From Chrysopilus asiliformis (taxonomy: Eukaryota > Arthropoda > Insecta > Diptera > Rhagionidae), in contig OZ035962.1 in NCBI GenBank assembly GCA_964034945.1, positions 87,584,650 to 87,648,649 of the forward strand: a stretch of 64,000 nucleotides of DNA. Reading direction: 5' to 3'. Below the pieces are notes generated by a model that was given only the letters and a program-made list of their open reading frames with translations, ran no database searches and was not told where the DNA came from. How positions within the stretch are numbered: position 1 is the stretch's first letter; each line of letters opens with the position of its first letter. Positions 24,471 to 35,255 of the stretch are shown here, in pieces. Position numbers and translations under genes: made by a program.

Positions 24471-25429
24471 ACAGGCAGGCTTTATGGAAAAATCAATGTT
24501 TTATAACAACAACCCTTTACCCACCCCTCGTTTACCCCCTTAGGGGTGGAATTTTGAAAAACCGTTGTTTAGCGAGCATCTGTGAGGTAAGACGAATGGC
24601 AATCGGTTTGGTGGTTCGGGAGGTCCTACGAGAATTTGGCTTTAGATATGAATTTTTATTTTACGAAATCTAAATTGTGTTGGAAAATATCCATTATAGC
24701 TAACGGTGTTTTTCCAGAAGTTGATAAAAAACTACGATTTTCGTAAACCATATTTAAAAAAAAACTTCAAGTCGCTAGCTCGACACGTTCTCGAGTTATT
24801 TAGAGATTTTTTCCCGGAAAATTTAATGGAAAGGATAATCATGTTATCCTTACAGGATCTTCCCTTGTCCTTACAAGGACGAAGTAGTGAAAATATTGTA
24901 TTGTCATCGGACTTATGAATGTGTGCAAAATTTCAAGTCATTCGGTTGGGTGGAAGTGGGTCAAAATCAGATTGCAAGATTTGACCCAGAAAAATAGTCA
25001 AACAAACGGACAGACAGATACGAAGGTAAGCTAAAGAAAAGCTTTTAAAAAAGTCGCATCAGGTGGAAATAAAAAGTCTTGAATATTATATAAATGCTTT
25101 TCGAAAGCCTTTACTCTCGCGTTGTTTGTAAAAATGTGTTGTTTTCGCGACTTCTTGACGAGTGAATTTAGAGTCCGCCATTTTGAATTGGGAAATGTCA
25201 AAAAAATCGCATGAAATATCAGTATTGAAATTTCTCATGGAATTTATTTCCCGGAATTTTTTCCTCCAATTCCAGCTTTGATTGGTCAATCATTGGAATA
25301 AGAAATTCCTTGACTTAAAAATCGTAAGAAAGACGGCTGGTAAGCGACTTGGAAACGCTTGCTTCAGAATGTTTACACAATTATTATCCGTTCTTGAGGA
25401 GTGTAGCGATCTGTAGTTTGTCTGAGTGT

Positions 25430-26000
25430 TTATACCCGTATGGTGAAACCAAAGGGTATATTAACTTTGCCTTACCGTTTGTAACGCCAAGATCCCGTCA
25501 TCGCACAAAAAAATGAATTACACCAGTGTGTTTAGAATGATAAAAATATTTAATTTCTGCATGTCCGTCCGTCTGTCTGTCTGTCCGTCTGTCTGTCTGT
25601 CCGTCTGTCTGTCTGTCTGTCCGTCTGTCTGTGGCGCGGATTTCGGGCGCACGGATTGAGCTAGAGACTTGAAATTTTGCGCAGATCCGTTTTTCGTAAA
25701 ATGCGAGGCTAAGTTCGTTAATGGGCAAAAATGGACCATTATACGAACGAAATCGTTTTTTGTGAATATCTCAAAAACGGTGCATCTTATCAAAAAAAGT
25801 CCAAGAACAAAAGTTATTTAGGATATGATTCTACATAAAACTCCCATACATCAAAATCCGATTGGAATAAATTTTAAAAAATCTTATTGGAAAGTTTGAC
25901 TTCAAAGTGGAATTTTGGTATAACTGTTCGAATTTTGATACGAATATCACCATACGGGTCTCCAATGATTGCCAGATTGGCAATTATAGCTTTTGTTATG
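25430..26000 (+). repeat. F2 repeat copy with a GTCY microsatellite
   Basis: It starts TTTATACCCGTATGGTGAAA and runs through 'ccttaccgtttgtaacgcca', 'acaccagtgtgtttagaatg', a GTCY array (25563-25632), 'cacggattgagctagagact' and 'aaaacggtgcatcttatcaa'. ACCCGTATGGTGA at 25434 is inverted at 25947-25959, but the copy continues past that point, as the 30.3-kb copy does too. TATACCC start plus GTCY array recalls dipteran mini-me/DINE-1-type elements. Confidence 0.75.
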
Positions 26001-28828
26001 TTTTTTCCTTCTGTTTGTTTCACAAATGTCAAATTGGCGATGACATAAGACGCCATTTGCAAAAATCAGAGCATCTCCCAATAGGGTGATTACTTTGACT
26101 CCATCTTGTACAAAGTATTCCGTTTTCTTTTCTTCCTTTTCATTCCGTTCCAGGTACTTTTAAACATTAAAATAATTGTACATTAAAATCTTCATACAGA
26201 CTGACAAAAATCAGAAAAAATTTACGCTCCAAAAATTTATTAAGAAAAAAATTATATAAAATACTCTTCCAATTTTATTCAAGGACAGATTGTGTACACA
26301 AACCGTGAAATAAAACCATTTTAGCAGATATAATTTCTACACCTAATTTAGTTTTAAAATTCCGATTAACTAAAGAAAAACGTAGCATTTTATTTAATAA
26401 ATGATCCTTGAAAAACGAAAAACGCCAATCTCAGTCAATCTCACAGACCTTACCTTAACAAAAAACCAACCGACAACAAGTCAATAACTTTTAATGTTTC
26501 CGACCATTAAACTTTGCAATCAGATCCATAGGGTAACTTCATTTGTGGAACTTTATGGCCGGCCTGGCAAATCCAATTACAAAATTTCATCAACGCACCC
26601 CCGCTGAGATTTGTTAAATAACTCGATCATAAGATAAAATTTTCAGATACCAAATAGTCGCATTTTTTTTGTCGCTTTTAGTGGGGAGGGGGGTGAGGAT
26701 TTAAAAAAAAACAGGAAATCCAAGCAAGGACCCAGGGGCTTAACCCAATCGACATTAAAAAATTTGCAATTTCCCATCCCCGGAGGCACCGAAAACATCC
26801 TGCGAACATTCGTTAAATTGCCTGGATTTTTTAAGGACAGACGGATGTTGAGAACGAAAAAAAAACTGCAAATAAATGAATAAATAAATGAAATAAAGAA
26901 GAAAACGAAGGAAATGACCCAACAACTGAACTGATAGGATTAATAAACAAAACAACAGTTGGGCGGTCAATAAACCTTCACCTAGGGCAGGAGCTAAATT
27001 ACTTGATCTCACGCAATCCAATTTCCTATAATATTCCCAGAAAACCGACCCAACTGATGGGAATATCAACATTGCTACTGGCAAGGAAACGCATGTGCGG
27101 CGTGCGGGATGGGAGGCTAGAGTGATACCAGGTGGAATAACAATAAGGCTGTCTAAGGAACGACGCATAGAACGGGCTGGGGAAAAACACTTGCTTTCTC
27201 TGGCACCATCTGAATATCCTTGGAGCTTACAGCCATCTCGGCATGTGTCTAGCATGGGAATTTTCCTGTTTTTCCATTTTCCTAGTCCTCCTGGACCAAA
27301 GTCTGTAATAACATAAGCTCATGACTAGCTCGCCTCCATCCATTTAAATGTTGTCTTCATTTAAGGTACAAAAGTTTTACTCCAAGGAATACAAAGGTCC
27401 CAGAAAGAAAGAAAAAAAAAACACGAAAAAATCTTCGTTACGAAAAATGTTAACCCTCAACAGGAATGGAGTCAAACATGATGTTGATATAAACTTCTAA
27501 CCGTGGTTATCTTCTAGGGATGATTCCTGCCTCCCATTTCCGATGGCATAAAAAATTTTATCTTTCAACCGTTTATCCCATTATGATAGTATTATGGAGC
27601 GCTTTTCTCTTGTTTTCGGAATATGTGAAAAAAACAAACCCACAGATTTGACCAACGTCGTCCAAAACTTCTGGTGTTTATTTCCAATATGAATTTCACT
27701 CGTCGTACACGAAAGACCAAATGGCAAAAAAAAACACTATGGGCCCGAGAACAATCCCTTTGGGCACCCCTAAATTGAAAGCGGTAGTATCAAATGACAT
27801 AAATGACTTTCGTACTCATGGCATAATTTTTGCGTTTTCTCATCGACTGATGGGACTGTCCACCCTTTGACCCTTCCAGATCTCAGAGATTTCAGAGAGA
27901 ACAACACATCAGTCTTTTTTTTTTTGTTGAATGGAGCTGTTTCTAGTCCTACTGGACATTATTGACCGCCCCGAACTTTTACAACCTGGGGTTCATCACT
28001 GCCTGCCGCTCGAGATGAATTCTCGACAAATGCAATTCGACATTTTTGTTCGGTCCATTTGCTCCAATTCGAAATGGTTTTTATGGGCTAGCGGGGGGAG
28101 TAGGGGGACGGGTCAACATTGAAAATGTATTCAATTCTGAAAGTTGCCGGCCGAATTTTATGATATCGTTTGAAATCGCCCTTTTGACCCTTAAATGTCA
28201 TATTATTTTGTATCGGTGAAGGGTCAATACATTGGTCTATTGAATAAATGTTTTCCCGTACCCTTACGTGTTGTTTTCCTCACAGTCCCACCACCCTCAC
28301 GGTGTCGTTGTAGGTGGATATTATTGGACGTGTTATTTTCCTACTTTGATGGAAGTAGCCTTTAAGACACTTTTGATGGCAGTTTCGAGTTGGCGACACA
28401 AAAGGATGGGGTGGCATTTTTTTGTTGAAGGCCACCTAATAAAATGGGGCAACGATTTTGACGTTGTGTTTTTTTTCCTTTTTTGATTTGGAAATTATAA
28501 GGACTTTTTTCCTGAACGCGGTCCGAGGATCTGAGTTTTCTTTTTCTAACGACTAGCAGAAAGAAGTGAAATCGAAGGGGACACGTCAATCTGTCAGGTT
28601 ATCGCTTCCTTATTATTAGACCTTGATGGATTTAAGTGACTTTGATTGATAGATATATGAGTGGATGGATAGAATAGTTGTGTCCCTATTAATATTTCTT
28701 TATTATTTTTGATGTTCGAGATGACCTTTCGAAGAAAAGATAAAGGTTGTTATTTAATTTCATTTTAGTCAAATTGTGAGAGGAAATTCAATTTTTCATC
28801 TTCAAAGCGAACTAGTTTTTTACGACTT
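26001..28828. other. No gene recognised
   Basis: The longest frame (26755-27255, minus, 166 residues) is hydrophobic at its C-terminal half but matches no family known to me. Nothing else stands out. Confidence 0.4.
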
Positions 28829-30205
28829 TTTTATACTCTATATAATATATCATATGGGAGTAGGGGAAGCTGGGGCACATTCGGCAGGTTTTTTTCAAAG
28901 TCATTTCCTGCCAAATTCGTTTGATGAATTTGAAAATCTTGAAAATTTGTAAAAACTTTCATTATTTTACTATTAAATAGGAAATAGATTTTTTTTGTAG
29001 CTCTAAAGAAATATACGATTTTTACTATTTTTAAAAAGGAGGCCATTTTGCTGAATGTACCCCATGCCGGGGCACATTCGGCTTTTGAAGGGGCACATTC
29101 GGCTTTTGAAGGGGCACATTCGGCGAATATACGTTATTTGTTTGATTTTACTAATTGAAAGACTATTAGATTTGAATTCATTTTATTAATTCTTTAAAAT
29201 AAAATAAAAAATAAAAATTCATTACATATCACATACAAGAATGATTGAAAAATCCTATTTCACGAAATAGTTATCGAAATTTATATTAAAAATATATTAT
29301 GTGGAATATCGAAATGTGCCGACAGGATTCATTTAAATTCAATCTATAATTTAAATTTAGTAATTTAAATTCAATCTCTCTTCTTAAAATCACGGATGTA
29401 TTCAATCTCACTTCTTAAAATCACGAAAGCCGAATGTGCCCCAAAAGTGTCAGCTAAATGTTTTCAGATTTTTTATCTAAAATACTGTAAATTAAAGGGC
29501 ATTCTACTTTCGGGATTGAAACTTAATGTTTTTAAATGCTATTTGCGCGAAATTTTTTAAGCGTCGGACGAAATTGACTTCAAAAATTCCTTACGTACCT
29601 GCTTGGGAAAATTACATCAAACTTCCGAAAAACACAAAAATACCTCTTGCTCTTCTGAGCGCCGAAATAGAACTCTCAGACTTTATTTAAATTCAAGTTA
29701 TTGCATTATTGTGCATTTACGTATTTGATCGCTCCTTTCTGAAGCATTCTTGATACTGAAAATGGCAATGTCGAATGTGCCCCTTTGCCGAATGTGCCCC
29801 AGTTTCCCCTATATTAGCTTCAGTTTTTAACGCATCGAAGCAATCATTGGTCACAAAAATGATCTACGCCAGGGTGTTAGGGATGACAAAAGATTTTGAT
29901 TTCTGCATGTCAGTCCGTCTGTCTATCTGTCTATCTGTCTGTCCGCCCATGAACACCATAACTTTCGAAAAGATCGAGCTAGAGACTTTGAAATTTTGTA
30001 TAGTTACGTTTCTCGTAAATTGCTAGGGTAAATTCTTGAACGTGCAAAACTGGACCACTCCTTCCGCCCTCCTCCATACAAACGAAACAGAATTTTGCAA
30101 TTTTCTCGAAAACGGCGTGTCATATTGAAAAATTTATAAAGGTAAAATGTTTTAGAATATGATTTTACATAAGTCATCCATACACCAAAATCCAATCAGT
30201 CTACA
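28829..30205 (+). repeat. F5 repeat copy interrupted by element B
   Basis: 28829-28860 has TTTTTTATACTCTATATAAT, the F5 start. After element B the copy resumes with 'cgcatcgaagcaatcattgg', 'ctacgccagggtgttaggga', the GTCY stretch (29908-29945) and the 'catccatacaccaaaatcca' tail. Confidence 0.7.
28863..29809. mobile_element. Inverted-repeat element B, TA-flanked, 947 bp, with iterated GGGGCACATTCGGC
   Basis: The left end GGGGAAGCTGGGGCACATTC and the inward right end GGGGAAACTGGGGCACATTC match over about 24 bases with one difference; TA flanks both ends (28861-28862, 29810-29811). The 14-base phrase GGGGCACATTCGGC occurs at the left end, three times in tandem-like spacing near 29070-29125, in reverse near 29428-29442, and twice at the right end. 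No reading frame of note. It interrupts the start of an F5 repeat. Confidence 0.75.
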
Positions 30206-30269
30206 GCTTTCCCTGTTTGAAGGATTGTTCGATCAAAAGGGAAAAAGGAATATTTTACATTTTCGAAGG

Positions 30270-30862
30270 ATTTTTTTATACCCGTATGGTGAAACCAAAG
30301 GGTATATTAACTTTGCCTTACCGTTTGTAACGCCAAAATCCCGTCATCGCACAAAAAAATGAATTACACCAGTGTGTTTAGAATGATAAAAATATTTAAT
30401 TTCTGCATGTCCGTCCGTCTGTCTGTCTGTCCGTCTGTCCGTCCGTCCGTCCGTCTGTCTGTCTGTCTGTGGCGCGGATTGCGGGCGCACGGATTGAGCT
30501 AGAGACTTGAAAGTTTGCACAGATCCGTTTTTCGTAAAATGCGAGGCTAAGTTCGTTAATGGGCAAAAATGGACAATTAGGGGGGGTACCCCCCATACGA
30601 ACGAAATCGTTTTTTGTGAATATCTCAAAAACGGTGCATCTTATCAAAAAAGTCCAAGAACAAAAGTTATTTAGGATATAATTCTACATAAAACTTCCAT
30701 ACATCAAAATCCGACTGGAATAAATTTTAAAAAATCTTATTGGAAAGTTTGACTTCAAAGTGGAATTGTGGTACAACTGTTCGAATTTTGATACGAATAT
30801 CACCATACGGGTCTCCAATGATTGCCAGATTGGCAATTATAGCTTTTGTTATGTTTTTAATA
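30270..30862 (+). repeat. F2 repeat copy, near-identical to 25430-26000
   Basis: Same order of phrases as the 25-kb copy, with differences mainly in the microsatellite (30408-30472) and a small GGGGGGTACC insertion near 30581-30595. Both copies share their right edge 'ctccaatgattgccagattg'. Confidence 0.8.
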
Positions 30863-31517
30863 CACACATAGAAAAAATATGTCATGTGAACAGCATATGA
30901 CTTTTTTATACAATATCTACGTGTCTGCACAATTAATATTATAACCAGATTAATAAAATATTAGTTTAAATGATTTTTTATGTTACAAAATCTGAAATAT
31001 CTCTATAATGGTAAAACATATCGATCTACGGTAAAATTGTAGAGAATTTTAATACTTTTGATTCTGACATTACCTTTTTTTCGAAAAATCGGTAATTTGC
31101 AAGCAATTCGCAAAAAAATATTTTTTTTTAATTTTTAATGATAATATCTCGATAACGGTGAAAGATATCGGATAACGGTAAAATACAAAATTATGGAAAA
31201 TTTTATTCTTTTCAATTCATCCCATATGTTGAACCACCAAAGACCCGTTTTTTTCGAAATAATCGCAAAAAACTGATTTTTTTAAATAACGGTATAACGG
31301 CTTGAGATAAGGATTCGATAACGGCTTGAGATTCTAGTAAAAAACAAAAGTGTAGGAAATTTTATTGTCTCCAACTTTTGTTATACTTGAGACTACTGGA
31401 AAATGCGTAGTTTCGGAGTAAATTTTGATTTTTAAAAGCCGCCATTTTGGTTAACCAAAATTTCCACCAAAATTTGATAGGATTGTCCCATTCCAGGACC
31501 AAACATGCCTGTAGCTC

Positions 31518-32830
31518 AAGGCGTCTTAACTATAAGGTGATCTACTCCGGTCCACTACAATGAAATATCGCTGTGATGACGTCACTGACGCACCATATGA
31601 TTTTTCTTCATGAATTTTTTGAAATAATATTCCATTTTTTTACTGCTCTATGCCAATTTTCAGTTGGCTTTATCAGACCGCCGTAGGACAAATCTTGCAC
31701 CCAGGATGGTAGTGTATCAGTTTTCACTTTATACGTGTAGGTTCCTAAATGCGGGTGACTATCTTTCATTTTATAAGCGATCCATCCGGCTATATATTCG
31801 ACGCCATCTACTTCTGGTGCAGATTTTGTTTCAGTATGAACCGTAGAAAATATTGTTGATATAGATGATAGACTTGAATCAGATTGATATTGTGGAGTCC
31901 ATACAACTCTCTTTTTTCGCTTCAATATTATATCAACTTGGTTTTCAGTTAAAACTGACTTCAACATGTTTTTAACATTTACAACTTCCAAGTTTTTGTA
32001 TTTCTGTTGTAAATCCTTGATAGTTTCTTGATACTGAAGCAGCATAGTGTTAAGTTTCAATATTTCACTTCTGTATTGCTGGTCTTTTTCTGCATTTTCC
32101 TTCAATATCTTTTCCAATTCTTTCCTAGAAGAGCAGCATTCTGTGTCATCACTGTAATATAAAACGGAATCACTTGGACCTGCGTCATTTTCTGCTATAG
32201 GTTGTAATGAGTTTGATGGTTCTTCCAGTAAATTTTCAACAATTTTCTTATAGTTGCGCTTCGTAGCACGAACTGAACGTTCTGTTAGTTCTGGAGCGTC
32301 TTCTGAGGTTTTACAAATTGTTGGATCAGTTAAGAAAACATCTATAGGTAAAACAACACATTTCTCAATATTTCAAATACAAACCTCCGAAATTTAAAAC
32401 GTTTCGCATTGGCAAATTCATTAAATCTGCTTTTAAATCCTTTTTAAAGCATTCTTTTTCAAAATGACTCGAACATATCACCATGCTGGGGGAATAATCG
32501 TTTGAAATTTTGCAAAATTTCTGCCATTTTTTCCTTGTTGTTTCGTCTTTAGGAAATCGATGATATGATATTTTGTTTTCCAATTCTTTCACTTTTTTCC
32601 TATTATTCACACAATTCGGTACGTTACAATTTCTATTCACCATTTTCTGTTATAATTTAATCACCAAACTAACAACTTTGCTCAAAGAAAAACACAAATC
32701 AAGTGAAACAGTTTTCGTTCATTTGACAGCTGATAAGCGGTGCGTCAATGACGTCAACATAACACACACATCTAAATAATGTGTAGGAATATAAACGGGA
32801 CGATATCACCTTCTATAGTTAAGACACCTT
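31518..32830 (-). mobile_element. P-element-like DNA transposon, internally deleted, nested in an F1 repeat
   Basis: The terminal inverted repeats begin AAGGCGTCTTAACTATA on the left and, read inward from the right, AAGGTGTCTTAACTATAGA; both continue into AGGTGAT. An 18-base subterminal inverted repeat built on TGACGTCA lies at 31577-31594 and 32739-32756, about 75-90 bases in from each end. P elements also carry subterminal inverted repeats. GCCTGTAGCTC occurs directly outside both ends (31507-31517 and 32831-32841). If the ends are set one base further out (CAAGG), the target duplication is 9 bases instead of 11. P elements make 8, so the exact ends are uncertain. Joining the flanks restores the F1 phrase 'catgcctgtagctctattag', which confirms an insertion. 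The element carries one spliced gene and no room for a full transposase. Confidence 0.85.
31608..32643 (-). CDS. THAP-domain protein of a P-element-like transposon, catalytic core missing
   Basis: Two exons read on the minus strand: 32643-32385 and 32341-31608, with a 43-base intron (32384-32342) that starts GTTTGT and ends CTATAG. Splicing keeps one frame and gives 330 residues. The N-terminus is a complete THAP zinc finger: C6-x4-C11, HRFP at 28-31, W40, C57-x2-H60-F61, and NVLNF at 81-85 in the place of the family's AVPTIF box. A charged linker (about 87-158) is followed by a heptad-rich coiled coil (about 159-208), then KRKKRVVWTPQ (227-237). Without any catalytic region the chain continues into VEYIAGWIAYK (266-276) and LSYGGLIKP (304-312), which resemble the C-terminal tail of P/THAP9-type transposases. 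Full transposases of this family are roughly 750-900 residues and carry an RNase-H-like core, which is absent. The start codon has a good context (CAGAAAATGG). The gene lies inside terminal inverted repeats. Expected role, by analogy with the Drosophila KP protein: DNA binding and dimerisation without catalysis, possibly repression. The THAP call is strong; the repressor role is inference. Confidence 0.85.
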
Positions 32831-33011
32831 GCCTGTAGCTCTATTAGTTTTTGAGAAATCTTGTACACAGACGGTCAAACAGAAAGACATTTTGGTAATA
32901 ATGCTCCAATCGACTCAAGAGTGGTCAGAAAATGTTTTTTAGGCAAAACTAAGAGGTCGAAATTTTCTATGAATACAATATTTTATTATACTACGTATAA
33001 GAAAGTAAAAA

Positions 33012-34840
33012 TGAAACAGCATCAAGACTTTAGGCAGAGCGCGTAAAATGGTAAACACAACCACATTATATCAGTGCGCGTCTAGCTTTATACTTAATCG
33101 AAAAACGTCTGGATAAAAGTTGTTCCCTTGTTTCCTTTTCGCCACATTAAAGCTTACCCACCATTCGCAATCAATTTAAAACCAACCTCGGTAAAGAAAA
33201 CTCACTGAATAAATTTTTACCGTGCGGTTACTTAATTTGACCCCTTGACCTTGTGCTTGTTGCAGACTCCCCCTATTCATACCAACTTCCACTCATCATT
33301 CACGTCTCTCCACTCTAAATTCATTAATTTTTTAACCAGACAGAACTCATCTTAAAGTCAAAGACCTAAAAATACAAAAGCGGCACACCGAAAAAAATAA
33401 AAAATGTGCAAAACGGATTGAGTTTAACAACAAAAAAAATTAAATTTAAAAAAAAACATAAAAAACGGAAAACAAAAAGAACCTCTTCGCTTCTCCAGAC
33501 CTGACAAAACGTGTCGCTAATTAAGGGATGAAAAAACTTCATAATTAATGCACGAAGACGAAAAGCAACTGAAATGTCTGGCAACAGCAAAATAGTAAAG
33601 CCTTGAGCAAACAAATCCAGGATCCACGCTGCGTAACTGAACTGGTGCTGGGGAACAAGTTGCTCGCCGCTACAGTTCCCGGTAACAGAATTCAAACCCG
33701 TGAGGAATATTCCCAGTTTTCCAGAGACTACACCCCAATCCCACCCCGTCGGCAGCAAATGTAAAAGGATTTACTCTCGTCCCGAACTTCTGGAGTCCCA
33801 CATCCGTCAAAAAAAAAACCGACTAGCGAGAAGGCAAATTTGATTTCCCAGAGCAGAACAGCGCATCATAGAACCCTTTTCGGGATACGTCGAGGGTCGC
33901 GTCGGTCGGGAAGAAGTGACTGAAAATGAATGATGGAAATCCCGGTCTCGACCGGCAAAGAGGAGAACTTTTTTTTCCACAGATTGCTACAGGCTCTGCG
34001 CAAAGTGAGTCCGTGTAGTACAACTAGCAGACATCAGAGTTCCAAGGACGAAGGATTTGGCTTTTTTTTGATTGAACCGGCTATGATGGTATTCTGGAAA
34101 GAGCCCGAAATTACAGTTGTATAATGCGACATCCTTTTACTGCTTTTTGTAGTAAACTGAATCGAACTTTTGTATACTGACGAGCAGCAGTTCCAGTACA
34201 TTTCCGAACTGGAAGAGTAAAACTTTGCCACAACTCGTTAATTAAATTTGCCGTAAGTTATACACACACACACACAGGATTTAAGTCAAAATGTTTTTCA
34301 TTTGCTTTCATCAAATATTATGTTGTGTTGTGACTGTTAATGGTTGAAAAGTGACTGAAAATCACAAATGAGTTTGCCAAAAAGTTTCAAAGTTGAATTT
34401 CGTGATGCAACCACTCTATTCGCATCTTTTGGCTCGGGCAGGGGTAGTGTTAATAACAACACGTGGTTTTCAAGGGAACTGTTTTAGATGCCACAACGAG
34501 ATCCCTTTTTTATTCGATAGGTTAATCAAAAATTAAGAATCCGATTTGACGGAAAATCCCTCGATCTTCCCCAGTTTGGAGCTAGAGGGATATGAACCCT
34601 TCATCGCCATTATATATTCAAGGCTATTTACGGCGAACGGTTGGAGGTAGAGACTTGAAATTTGGTGCAAATTTATTTTTCATTAATGAGAATATCAATC
34701 ATTAAAATCGGCTAATTTATTACCCCTCCCCCATAAAAACGGACATTTTTTTCGCGGTTTTCACACCCCCTAGCTCCGGAACGGAAATGATCGATGGCTT
34801 TTTCTTCAAGTTGGATTCTTAATTATATCATATCATACAT
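33012..34840. other. No gene recognised
   Basis: No identifiable domains. A short CA run is at 34261-34276. Confidence 0.4.
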
Positions 34841-34885
34841 ACTAATATGTTTATAAAAATGAGTTGATGTCTGTCTGTTTGTCTA

Positions 34886-34970
<85 letters not shown>

Positions 34971-35255
34971 TCCTCTTTCACGCAAAAACGGCTAAACCGA
35001 TTGACTTGAAATTTGGCATGAGTGTCTGTGGTAGTTCTGGTTCCAACAAAGGCCTATTTAAAAGTACCGGAGGGGTGGGAGGGTTAAGGAGAGGGGATAA
35101 AGTGATGTCATTCTTTCGCGGGAAAACCATCGAAGCGATCGGCCTGCAATTTGGCATCTCATCTGGCGTCCAGCTCTAACATAGACCCATTGAAAAATCG
35201 CCTGAGAAATGGAGGGGGGAGTAAAGGGAGGATACTCAAATTTCAAAAATATTTT
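34840..35255 (+). mobile_element. Helitron-like element 5' half with a long GTCT microsatellite
   Basis: Starts 'catactaatatgtttataaa' and 'aatgagttgatgtctgtctg'. A (TCTG)n run of more than 20 copies follows (about 34887-34971), then 'ttcctctttcacgcaaaaac', 'ggctaaaccgattgacttga' and 'aatttggcatgagtgtctgt', as in the complete 45.3-kb copy. No CTAG end was found. Confidence 0.65.

Larger units (their letters stand above)
30868..33011 (-). repeat. F1 repeat copy interrupted by the P-like element
   Basis: Right part 32842-33011 holds 'ctattagtttttgagaaatc' and the 5' end 'ctacgtataagaaagtaaaa'. Left part 30868-31517 holds the interior and the 3' end block. Only a few bases of GTCY-like sequence are present in this copy. 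Confidence 0.75.

Noticed and set aside
25498..25793. Frames rich in TDRQTDRQTD
   Set aside because: Translation of the GTCY microsatellite on the reverse strand; the same happens at 2.2 and 30.4 kb.
25434..25959. 526-bp inverted-repeat element defined by ACCCGTATGGTGA
   Set aside because: Both F2 copies continue with the same sequence past the right inverted repeat, so this is not the true element end.
26755..27255. 166-codon minus-strand frame with a hydrophobic stretch
   Set aside because: Hydrophobicity comes from AT-rich codons; no family resemblance or gene structure.
34887..34971. CRISPR-like array
   Set aside because: The repeat is a plain TCTG microsatellite with no unique spacers; nothing in the window has CRISPR structure.
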